Source: Candidatus Thiodictyon intracellulare (GTDB lineage Bacteria > Pseudomonadota > Gammaproteobacteria > Chromatiales > Chromatiaceae). Taken from it: a stretch of 6,152 bases of DNA. Location of the stretch: assembly GCA_016292295.1 (NCBI GenBank), contig JADNEJ010000133.1, positions 1-6,152 on the forward strand, read 5' to 3'. This document shows positions 1-6,152 of the stretch, one piece after another (the stretch's first letter is position 1; the number at the start of each line of letters is the position of its first letter). The position numbers were made by a program, and so were the translations under genes. Below the pieces are notes generated by a model. The model did not search any database and was not told the origin of the DNA. It saw only the letters and a program-made list of their open reading frames with translations.

Positions 1-67
1 GACTTGCGCTCCTTGCTGACGGAGAACTTTGAAATAACCGGTCGGTGAGGAAACCCAAAATTTGGCA

Positions 68-447
68 TTAGCTGAGTATACCGCGCCCGATGATCTGCTT
101 GAATTCGGTCAGCCGATTGATCACCCGCACCAGGACCAGGACCAGGACCAGGACCAGGACCAGGACCAGGACCAGGACCAGGACCAGGACCACGTTCTTT
201 CTCGTCGGGTGTGGGGAAGGCGCTGAGGTTTGACTCGGTACCGGTCAAGAAATCGAACTCGATGATCCAGTGGCCGTTAGTCCACTCGCTTGCGCTCGCC
301 GCGCCGGGTCTTGCCGGCGGCGATGTCTACGCGTCCGTCCGTGAAGGTCTGCTGTTCGGCGATCAGGTGGGGCTGGTCTTCCCACCCGGCCGCACGCCAC
401 CTGGGGGTAACTAGGACCCGGCAGGTATCGGCTTCGTTGAGAGACAT
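68..447 (-). pseudogene. hsdR: Type I restriction enzyme R subunit (HsdR) remnant with two internal deletions
   Basis: HsdR is the DNA-cleaving and translocating subunit of type I restriction-modification. The ATG at 447 follows GGAG with seven-base spacing and opens MSLNEADTCRVLVTPRWRA, the usual start of this family, running 56 codons to TAA at 277-279. In the next frame from 278 follows NGHWIIEFDFLTG...LSAFPTPDE, which in intact proteins lies at the end of the nuclease domain, so the block with the PD-(D/E)XK catalytic residues is missing. A second gap removes the helicase from its Walker A region up to motif V. The third frame then reads KNVV, a repeated Val-Leu run, and VRVINRLTEFKQIIGRG, which is helicase motif VI without its final Thr-Arg; TAA follows at 68-70. 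No hsdM or hsdS is present in the window. The protein cannot be functional. Family assignment is firm; the sizes of the lost blocks are inferred from remembered family architecture. Confidence 0.85.
131..190. repeat. Perfect hexanucleotide tandem repeat, (CAGGAC)10
   Basis: Ten uninterrupted copies of CAGGAC fill 60 bases. On the minus strand the unit is GTCCTG, which codes for Val-Leu in the frame of the HsdR motif VI fragment. The flanking codons (KNVV before, VRVIN after) are joined without the run in normal HsdR proteins, so this looks like an in-frame expansion of one Val-Leu dicodon. Each unit junction contains CCAGG, a Dcm-type methylation sequence. The exact copy number should be treated cautiously in short-read data. 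Confidence 0.97.
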
Positions 448-628
448 CCTGTTGCTCCAATTGAGACTACACCCCGGCTGGGACAAGGCGCCGCGCTACG
501 CGGCAACGCCGAGACAGTGCCCGAGCGGGATGTCCAGTCTACGTCAGGCCACCGGCCCTGCCGGGCGGCACTTGACCTGCAGCCGCTATTATTTAGCCCG
601 CCAGCCGCTTGGTGCCCGCCCCCACAGG

Positions 629-637
629 CTATCCACA
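629..637 (+). promoter_or_regulatory. DnaA-box-like site, one mismatch
   Basis: CTATCCACA matches the DnaA box TTATNCACA at eight of nine positions. On the minus strand it reads TGTGGATAG followed three bases on by TGTGGGG, the same arrangement as at the second site, 117 bases away. Binding by DnaA is only a possibility; single boxes arise by chance. Confidence 0.3.
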
Positions 638-745
638 GAGGAGGACACAGGTGCTGTGGAGTCTTCGCCAACCCCCCCTGGTCAAGGACTGGGCTCCAAT
701 CATTTTTCCAGCGCCGCCAAACGCGCCCCACCCTGCCCCACAAAA

Positions 746-754
746 TTATCCACA
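746..754 (+). promoter_or_regulatory. DnaA box (perfect consensus TTATCCACA)
   Basis: TTATCCACA is a full match to the high-affinity DnaA box. It sits in the AT-richest part of this stretch, and a weaker inverted match lies at 772-780. The minus strand reads TGTGGATAA then TGTGGGG, echoing the site at 629-637. No dnaA, dnaN, gidA or parAB gene is nearby, so a titration or regulatory site is as likely as an origin. Confidence 0.4.
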
Positions 755-858
755 CAATCTGACATAGAAATTGTGGAAAGAAATCGGTCACCCGGAAAAT
801 GGCCTCGAGAAGCCGCGAGGTCGCCTGTGACAGTGGCCGGGAGCGAAGACCCCAAGCC

Positions 859-894
859 GCCGGTCTCGGGTGTTGGGCCGGTCTCGGGTGTTGG
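859..894. repeat. Perfect 18-bp tandem duplication
   Basis: The unit GCCGGTCTCGGGTGTTGG occurs twice without a gap or mismatch (859-876 and 877-894). It lies nine bases past the stop of the small coiled-coil gene. In the frame that gene would use if its suspected frameshift were repaired, the two copies code for PTPETG twice. The duplication length is a multiple of three, so it would be tolerated in a reading frame. Confidence 0.95.
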
Positions 895-902
895 ACAGCT
901 TC

Positions 903-1100
903 TCAGCTCCAAGCGCCGTTAATGTGCTCCATGCGCTTGATGAACCACTGGCCAGCGCCGCGGTCACTGTCGGACAGGGCACCATCCAAGGTCTGTTCGA
1001 TGGCGGACAGGCGCAGCTCGACACGCGCCATGCGCTCCTTGATGTCTGAGACATCCCCCCGGATCGCGCGCAGATGCTCCAAGACGAGATTTTCCGGCAT
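903..1100 (-). CDS. Small coiled-coil protein, C-terminus probably frameshifted
   Basis: The 65-residue product starts MPENLVLEHLRAIRGDVSD and continues with heptad-like leucines, isoleucines and valines to about residue 40 (IKERMARVELRLSAIEQTL), a clear amphipathic coiled coil. I recognise it as a type of short hypothetical protein common in proteobacteria, which usually ends in an ERRLEL-type tail. Here the protein ends MEHINGAWS and stops at TGA 903-905. Adding one base at about 919-921 would give MEHIERRLELRS, so a single-base deletion is likely. No signal peptide or membrane segment is visible; the product would be cytosolic and probably self-associating. The ATG at 1100 has only a weak GAAG Shine-Dalgarno, but the N-terminus matches the familiar form. 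Function is unknown. Confidence 0.6.
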   Translation of the reverse strand: MPENLVLEHLRAIRGDVSDIKERMARVELRLSAIEQTLDGALSDSDRGAGQWFIKRMEHINGAWS

Positions 1101-1121
1101 TATATAACAACTTCAACATAG

Positions 1122-1277
1122 TTATCGAATCAATTGGTTACGCAGAGTCTGGCAACAACTCAGTGCGATACGGGCGGGTGGGTGCTGGGATCTCCCAGAT
1201 TTCAGTGAGAAATCCGGCTGCCGGGGCTGGCTCAGAATCAGGAACTCGCAGACAAGCCACTGAATCCAAATAGCCAT
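1122..1277 (-). CDS. Possible 51-aa hydrophobic-start small protein, unrecognised
   Basis: ATG at 1277 follows AGGA with eight-base spacing and opens MAIWIQWLVCEFLIL, a short hydrophobic stretch that could be a membrane segment or signal anchor. The rest is polar and Pro/Arg-rich, with a Cys-Cys pair near residue 41. The frame ends at TAA 1122-1124, 21 bases before the start of the coiled-coil gene, so the two could be co-transcribed. I know no homologue, and a 51-codon open frame can occur by chance. The ribosome binding site and the spacing are the only positive signs. Confidence 0.2.
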   Translation of the reverse strand: MAIWIQWLVCEFLILSQPRQPDFSLKSGRSQHPPARIALSCCQTLRNQLIR

Positions 1278-1291
1278 GTTCGTTATCCTAC

Positions 1292-1321
1292 ATAATGCCG
1301 AAATTTATAATGCCGAAATTT
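1292..1321. repeat. Perfect 15-bp tandem duplication
   Basis: ATAATGCCGAAATTT is present twice in direct succession (1292-1306 and 1307-1321). It lies in the AT-rich gap between the tRNA terminator and the small ORFs. Apart from this duplication and the doubtful ORF at 1122-1277, I see nothing in 1101-1451 except a short inverted repeat at 1185-1198 (CTGGGA/TCCCAG). Confidence 0.95.
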
Positions 1322-1451
1322 GCAATCTCTGCGATCATAACGTGCCCCCCTTGCTGTTGTCCAGAGCCGCCCCGAGCGCTGACGAAGCCGACGAACGCTT
1401 GCACCTCACCGAAATCCAGCGACGCTGCGGCTGCTTTTTCGCTTGGCAACG

Positions 1452-1485
1452 AAAAAGAGTTTAACGGAATAACCGATAAACTCTT
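1452..1485 (-). terminator. Rho-independent terminator of the tRNA-fMet gene
   Basis: Read on the minus strand, AAGAGTTTA (1485-1477) pairs perfectly with TAAACTCTT (1463-1455). After one T:T mismatch, CGG/CCG extends the stem around a five-base loop. The 3' arm runs into a stretch of five T (1456-1452). It starts nine bases past the encoded CCA of the tRNA, where an intrinsic terminator of a single-tRNA transcript is expected. Confidence 0.85.
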
Positions 1486-1493
1486 GTTTATAT

Positions 1494-1570
<77 letters not shown>

Positions 1571-1582
1571 TCTGATCGGATG

Positions 1583-1611
1583 ACTATACGGACAACTGTC
1601 TTGCGGTGCAA
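1583..1611 (-). promoter_or_regulatory. Sigma-70-type promoter of tRNA-fMet
   Basis: On the minus strand, TTGCAC (1611-1606) and TATAGT (1588-1583) are separated by exactly 17 bases. The -10 matches TATAAT at five of six positions; the -35 matches only in TTG. The tRNA begins 12 bases after the -10, giving a very short leader, as is usual for tRNA genes. Confidence 0.65.
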
Positions 1612-1637
1612 GCACTATTTTGGCCTTTCAGAAAATT

Positions 1638-1661
1638 AGCGGGTCTCAGAGCGGATCTCAG
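1638..1661. repeat. 12-bp tandem duplication (one mismatch) over the cytochrome stop
   Basis: AGCGGGTCTCAG (1638-1649) is followed directly by AGCGGATCTCAG (1650-1661). The second copy contains the TGA stop of the cytochrome pseudogene (1658-1660). It is a third example of a short head-to-tail duplication in this window. Confidence 0.8.
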
Positions 1662-3155
1662 GGGGTTTTGAGGTACTCGAGCAGGGCGCAACGCTCGGCC
1701 GCCGACAACCGAGCACCGAAAGTGTGGCCGCCGTTGCCGTAGCCCTTGCCGCTGGTGTCGTAGGTGCGGTTGCGCTCGTCCCAGCTCATGGCGGCGGACT
1801 TGCCCTCGGCCAGGATCTCGTAGGCCCAGCCGAGCGCATCGCGGTCATAGACGCATTGTCCGGCCGCGGTGCGGCGCAGGCGCCAGTAGGCCGGTCGTGC
1901 GCGACTGCCGAGCAGTGCGGCCAGCGTCGGCACGGCGTCGTTATGCGCAGGTAGGGGGCACTCGCCCAGACCCCGTCCAAGAGCGGGGCCAGATAGCCCA
2001 GGGCCGGGGTGAATTGGGACAGTTCGCCGTAGTAGGACTGCGCAAACCAGACGCGGAAGCGGTCCTCATCGCTGTAGCCGGCACGCGTCAATTCCGGGTC
2101 CGCTCCCACCTCGCCCAGGGCCAGGACCCGGTTAGGGTAGCGCTCGTCCTCGCCGTAGGTGCCGTGGCAACCTTTGCAGTCGGACTGTAAGAGCGCATCA
2201 CCGCGCGCCGCCAGTGCCTGGTCGATGGCGTAGGGGTACTTGGGCGGCGCCAGGGTGACCAGATAGGCGCGCACGTCGACGAACTAGGCGTCCAGCGCCT
2301 GGGCCTGGGCCTGGGCCTGGGCCTGGGCGAGCGTATCGGTGCAGGTGGCCGCGGCGAGCATCAGGTAGCAATGCCTGATCGCCGCGCCCCCCCTGCGCGC
2401 TGTAGAACAGGGCGTGCTTCTTGCGCAGGTTCCACCAGGGCGGCACGGCCACCGGCAGAGGCCGTTGCGGCGGCGGTTCCAAGAGCGGCCGGGTGGACCA
2501 GGCCAGGGTCTTGGGATCGCGGTGGGCCATGAGGGCCAGGATCAGGTTATCGGCGCTGTTCACCCCGACGGTGTCGGTCATCATGTAGCTGGAGAGGACC
2601 GTGACGCGGTCCGCCCAGCGCTGCCACTGCGCACGCTCGGCCGGCGCCATCACCCTAGCATCGGCGGACACGACCTCGGTCAGTGGGTCCTGGGTCATAT
2701 CCAGGAAGGCGTTTCCCAGGCCCATGATGAGTTGGTCATCAAGGCTCGCGGCATGGCAGGCGAGACAGTTGGTGATCACCAGTTCCACCCCGGCGGCCGC
2801 CTGGTAGGCGGTCAGCGGGTTAGGGTAGCCGCGCGTTGCGCTCGGTGCGCCCCGGGAACTGGGGTCCCGGGTCCTGCCTCGCCTTGCCGCCGGACTGCGC
2901 CACCGCCGTGGCATAGGCGCGGTAGGGCAGGCCGCAGGTGTCTGTCACGCGGTTGAGCAGTGCGTCATAACCCCGGCCGGGATCGCCAGGACGCTGGGGA
3001 TAAGCCGGGACCTCGCCCGGCGGCGCTTTGGCCGTGTGCCGGCCGCGAACCGCGTCCCCCTGGTCAGCGGGCCCACACCTCGCCAGGAGCGGCAACACCA
3101 GCACCACGACCCGCGGCCAAAGGCCCGCGGGACGCTCCCAGGCGCGGCTGGACAC
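1658..3155 (-). pseudogene. RoxA-like diheme c-type cytochrome, frameshifted
   Basis: Rebuilt over four frame segments, this is a protein of about 495 residues. GTG at 3155 follows GAGG and opens a signal sequence (WPRVVVLVLPLLARC), so it is exported. The first heme site, CLACH (2753-2767), lies in ITNCLACHAASL and is followed by GLGNAFLDMT. The second, CKGCH (2164-2178), lies in SDCKGCHGTYGED. Further on come GVWASAPYL, HNDAVPTLAALL and the end LSAAERCALLEYLKTP. These blocks match the diheme cytochrome family that includes rubber oxygenase RoxA, known to act in the periplasm; the substrate here cannot be told. Frame changes lie near 2834 (GCGCGG), 2355-2375 and 1951 (before HNDAV), and a TAG interrupts at 2284-2286 (LDA-stop-FVDV). 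An expanded Gln-Ala run sits just before that stop. It directly follows the M48 gene, probably as one operon. Confidence 0.8.
2298..2327. repeat. Hexanucleotide tandem repeat, (CCTGGG)5
   Basis: Five perfect copies of CCTGGG. On the minus strand the unit can be read CAGGCC and codes for a Gln-Ala run in the cytochrome, in a short linker before the second heme domain. The unit differs by one base from CAGGAC, the unit of the longer repeat at 131-190, and it too creates CCAGG/CCTGG at each copy. Being six bases long, it keeps the reading frame. Confidence 0.95.
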
Positions 3156-3161
3156 CGGTCC

Positions 3162-3955
3162 TCAGCCCCGCCCTCCGAGCGTTGATACTCGGCCATGGCC
3201 TGGGGAAGGTATTTTTGCAGCTCGGCGATACGGGTCTCGTCCAGCGGATGGGTGCTCAGGAATTCGAGCTCCTTGCCGCCGCGACCGGCGTTATAGGCCC
3301 AGAAGCGGCGCCAGAAGGCAATCGCCTCCCGCGGGTCATAACCGGCGCGCCATGTATATGAGCCCGATACGGTCGGCCTCCGACTCCTGGAGTCACGAGT
3401 ACGGCAGCAGCAACCCATACTGGGTGCCCAGTCCATAGGCCTGCGTCGCCAGACCCTAGGTCGCGCCGCCGTAGCCGGCGGCCTCCAGGGCCACGGACCG
3501 GATAGCCCCGTCCACCTGCACTGCCATCCCCTGGGACATCCGCTCCGTCCCGTGGCGGGCGCTGACGTGGTCGATCTCGTGGGCGACCACGGTCGCGAGT
3601 CCCGCCTCGTCTCTCGTGATCGGCAGGATGCCGGTGTTGACCCCAACCTTGCCCTCGGGTAGGGCAAAGGCGTTGAGCTCCTTGTCCTCGAAGAGCACGA
3701 ACTCCCAGCGGGCATTGGACACCCGCGCTACCCGCGCGATGCGCTCACCGACCGCCTACAGTTGTTGGTTTGCGGCCCGATCGTCGGAGATGGGTGTCTG
3801 CTGCTTTTTCTACTCGAAGGCGGTGAGACCGAATTGGGCCTCTTGGCCGGCATCGACCATCAACTGACTCCGCTCGGTTTCAGTGGCCGTGGCGCAGGCC
3901 GCGAGAGGATGAGGGCTGCCGGCGCCAGTGCAGCGCCGCGAAGACGATTGGGCAT
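3162..3955 (-). pseudogene. M48-family zinc metalloprotease lipoprotein, broken
   Basis: M48 lipoproteins are envelope zinc proteases that handle misfolded periplasmic or outer-membrane proteins. The reconstruction runs from ATG 3955 (MPNRLRGAALAPAALIL) into a lipobox LAAC, cysteine at 3894-3896, then ACATATETERSQLM. The core VVAHEIDHVSARHG holds the zinc motif HEIDH (3567-3581), and QESEADRIGL supplies the third zinc ligand. The C-terminal part is AGYDPREAIAFWRRFWA, STHPLDETRIAEL and LPQAMAEYQR. Damage: a frame change in CTCTC at the lipobox (about 3905); TAG at 3810-3812, 3756-3758 and 3456-3458; TGA at 3393-3395 (YS-stop-LQESEAD); and a frame change at GCGCGCC (about 3347). The 3' end is uncertain: the likely stop TGA at 3162-3164 is in another frame, just before the cytochrome GTG. 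Catalytic residues are intact, so decay is probably recent. No good Shine-Dalgarno precedes the ATG. Confidence 0.8.
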
Positions 3956-4191
3956 AGGCTTGAGGTTAACTCCATTGGCCAGGATGCATCGATCGGGACC
4001 CAAGTGCGCCCCAATCATCCCGGATTCACCCCCCCAATTACAAGCCGATTATAAGCCGATCACCAGCAGCCCGCAATCCCCCGGCCCGAAACCCAGGGTT
4101 CGCGTAGTACACTTCACACCCAGAACAAGACCACGGGTCCGCGACGGCGCCACGCCGGTCGGTTCCCCAGCGTCGATTCGGAGCCCCGCCC

Positions 4192-4578
4192 ATGCTGCAC
4201 ATCCCACTCGACACCATCTGTTACATCATCACCAAGGCCCGCGAGTTCCAGTCCAAGGAAGAGGTGGTGATCCCCGAGACCCCGTCGAGCCCGTCCGATG
4301 ACTGGGCACTCCAGATCCTGGCGGACCATAGCGGGGACTACACGCTCACCGAACTCATGGAGTGCATCGGGGAGATGAACCAGCGCCAGCGCGCCGAGTT
4401 GATCGCCCTCATGTGGGTCGGGCGCGGCGACTATGTCATGGAGGATTGGGAGGAGGCGGTAGACGAGGCCATCGGCGACTACTCGGTGCGGGCGGCGCAG
4501 TACCTGGTTGCCCACCCGATGGTCTCGGACGACCTGGAGGAGGGCCTGATCGCCCACGGCTATTCTTGCGAGGACTGA
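4192..4578 (+). CDS. DUF3775 domain-containing protein
   Basis: This intact 128-residue protein is covered almost entirely by the DUF3775 domain. Recognisable blocks are the start LDTICYIITKAREFQSKEEV, then PSSPSDDWALQIL, the helix with ELIALMWVGRGDY at about residues 63-80, EDWEEAVDEA, and the end SDDLEEGLIAHGYSCED. It is acidic and soluble, with no signal peptide or membrane segment, so it should be cytosolic. The family has no established function. ATG 4192 follows GGAG with eight-base spacing, which fixes the start. It ends in TGA and converges on dapB with a 52-base gap. The 236 bases upstream (3956-4191) separate it from the divergent M48 pseudogene and show no convincing promoter, only two AAGCCGAT copies one helical turn apart (4042 and 4053). 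Confidence 0.9.
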   Translation: MLHIPLDTICYIITKAREFQSKEEVVIPETPSSPSDDWALQILADHSGDYTLTELMECIGEMNQRQRAELIALMWVGRGDYVMEDWEEAVDEAIGDYSVRAAQYLVAHPMVSDDLEEGLIAHGYSCED

Positions 4579-4630
4579 AGGAGACGGGGTCGACCCGCCA
4601 CCCTCAAACCCCACTGACCGCTGACCACGC

Positions 4631-5533
<903 letters not shown>

Positions 5534-5594
5534 TTATGCTAATTTAGACTCGCCTGAGCATCGATCCCGAAAACCACCAGCAACGGAAATCACC

Positions 5595-6009
5595 ATGGGT
5601 ATGTTCGATTTTCTGAAGGGCACCGGCAAGAAGGTCTTCGGCAATGAGGCCGAGATCGAGAAAGACAATCCGGGCATCAAGGATCTGAATGTCACCTTTG
5701 ACAAGGGCGTGGTGTCGCTCTCCGGCACGGCCGACAGCCCCGAGGCGATGGAGAAGGTAGTACTGATGGCCGGCAACGTCTACGGCGTCTCTGAGGTCAA
5801 GGCCGACCAACTCAGCGCCCCGCCCCAGACCGTCGCGGCCGACTTCTATATCATTGGAGGCGGGCGACAGCCTCTCGGCCATCGCCAAGCGCTTCTACGG
5901 CAACGCCAACGCCTACCCGCGCATCTTTGAAGCTAACCGGGAGGTCATCAAGGACCCGGACCTCATCTTCCCGGGGTAGAAAATCCGCATCCCCAAGGAC
6001 GCCGCCTAG
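5595..6009 (+). pseudogene. kbp: Kbp/YgaU-like BON-LysM protein, frameshifted with internal TAG
   Basis: Kbp is a small cytosolic potassium-binding protein of E. coli with an N-terminal BON domain and a C-terminal LysM domain. ATG 5595 opens MGMFDFLKGTGKKVFG, the family start. The BON part follows (DNPGIKDLNVTFDKG, VVSLSGTADSPEAMEKVV, NVYGVSEVKADQLS). At about 5856-5864, in GGAGGCGGGCGA, one extra base shifts the frame; the LysM domain continues as GDSLSAIAKRFYGNA, YPRIFEANREVIKDPDLIFPG, then TAG at 5977-5979 where the family has a conserved Gln (PGQ-x-RIP), then KIRIPKDAA and TAG at 6007-6009. The stretch after FGNEAE looks shorter than usual by several residues. Reconstructed length is about 137 residues against 149 in E. 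coli. As written only the BON half can be made. The Shine-Dalgarno (GGAAA) is weak and I see no convincing promoter. Confidence 0.85.
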
Positions 6010-6152
6010 CAGCCTGTCGGACTTCGGGGTCCCGTCGAGGCGGCGGGTCCGGTACACTGTCGGAATCAACCCCGATGGCCACTCGATGGCCGGAGTACTA
6101 CTGCCGATGCGCCGCTTCCACCCGATGGACCGCGACACTGACTTGCTCCTGC
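6010..6152 (+). mobile_element. Probable left end of an IS1182-like insertion sequence (partial)
   Basis: CAGCCTGTCGGACTTCGGGG begins directly after the kbp stop and looks like an IS terminal end, followed by about 75 non-coding bases and the start of a transposase. TGTCGGA recurs at 6058-6064. The right end and target duplication lie outside the window, so the exact boundary is not proven. Confidence 0.4.
6107..6152 (+). CDS. IS1182-like transposase, N-terminus only
   Basis: ATG 6107 opens MRRFHPMDRDTDLLL and runs off the window. This resembles the start of IS1182-family DDE transposases, which typically read F-x-P-x-x-R-D-T-x-x-LLPPS followed by a W-L-P-E-x-H-LA block. An in-frame ATG at 6086 would add seven residues (MAGVLLP), but the family match starts at 6107. 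With only 15 residues the family call is moderate, and nothing can be said about whether the element is intact. Confidence 0.5.
   Translation, partial: MRRFHPMDRDTDLLL

Larger units (their letters stand above)
448..902. other. Gene-poor stretch upstream of the hsdR remnant
   Basis: I could support no gene in these 455 bases. The open frames on both strands give low-complexity, Arg/Pro/Ala-rich products that resemble no family I recognise. The stretch holds two DnaA-box-like sites (629-637 and 746-754), a somewhat AT-richer patch at about 741-785, and an 18-bp tandem duplication at 859-894. If a gene such as hsdS once lay upstream of hsdR, no recognisable trace remains. Confidence 0.5.

Noticed and set aside
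1..67. Possible IS end or CRISPR-type motif at the window edge
   Set aside because: The 67 bases beyond the hsdR remnant are too short to assign; I could find no inverted repeat or coding match.
131..190. Repeat array as a possible CRISPR
   Set aside because: The units are six bases long, contiguous and without spacers; this is a simple tandem repeat within a coding remnant.
411..791. Minus-strand open frame of 126 codons upstream of hsdR
   Set aside because: Overlaps the hsdR start in another frame, contains the DnaA-like sites, and has no recognisable domain.
802..821. Hairpin CCTCG/CGAGG as terminator of the coiled-coil gene
   Set aside because: The stem is only five pairs, the T tract is short, and it lies about 80 bases beyond the stop.
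448..902. A chromosomal replication origin
   Set aside because: Only one perfect and one near-perfect DnaA box are present, without the usual cluster, strong AT-rich unwinding region or neighbouring dnaA/gidA genes.
290..922. Long plus-strand open frame of 210 codons
   Set aside because: It runs antisense to hsdR and through repeats, and its Arg/Pro/Ser-rich product resembles no family; it is a product of high GC.
5851..6138. Minus-strand open frame across the end of kbp and the IS start
   Set aside because: It is antisense to the LysM segment and has no family resemblance of its own.

Overview
This GC-rich window looks like chromosomal DNA from a gammaproteobacterium, perhaps a Chromatiales-type organism. 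That assignment is an inference from DapB, Kbp and the cytochrome/M48 pair; no lineage marker settles it. Only three units look fully intact: an initiator tRNA with its own promoter and terminator, a DUF3775 gene, and dapB. Most other genes are broken.

Layout. Positions 68-447 (minus) hold a gutted type I restriction subunit (HsdR). It keeps its N-terminus, a piece of the nuclease domain and helicase motif VI, and an expanded (CAGGAC)10 hexamer lies inside the motif VI region. Positions 448-902 have no gene I can support but carry two DnaA-box-like sites and a perfect 18-bp tandem duplication. Positions 903-1100 (minus) encode a small coiled-coil protein whose C-terminus seems frameshifted, preceded by a doubtful 51-codon ORF (1122-1277) and a 15-bp tandem duplication. 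The tRNA-fMet gene is at 1494-1570 (minus). Positions 1658-3955 (minus) are a decayed two-gene unit: an M48 lipoprotein metalloprotease followed by a RoxA-like diheme cytochrome c. Between them they carry several frame changes and five in-frame stops. Positions 4192-4578 (plus) encode DUF3775 and converge on dapB (4631-5446, minus). Divergent from dapB is kbp (5595-6009, plus; BON plus LysM), broken by a frameshift and one TAG. From about 6010 an IS1182-like element seems to begin, and its transposase runs off the window.

Biology. DapB supplies the lysine/diaminopimelate pathway, and the tRNA starts translation. The remaining genes once covered restriction, envelope proteolysis, periplasmic heme redox chemistry and potassium sensing, and appear to have been lost. 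The shared damage is the main message: short tandem duplications of 6 to 18 bp, two expanded hexamers with nearly the same unit, frame changes at short dinucleotide runs, and stops that nearly all read as CAG to TAG. I see no clear new defence or mobile system. The repeat-prone, decaying character of the locus is the most interesting signal, with sequencing error as the main alternative.
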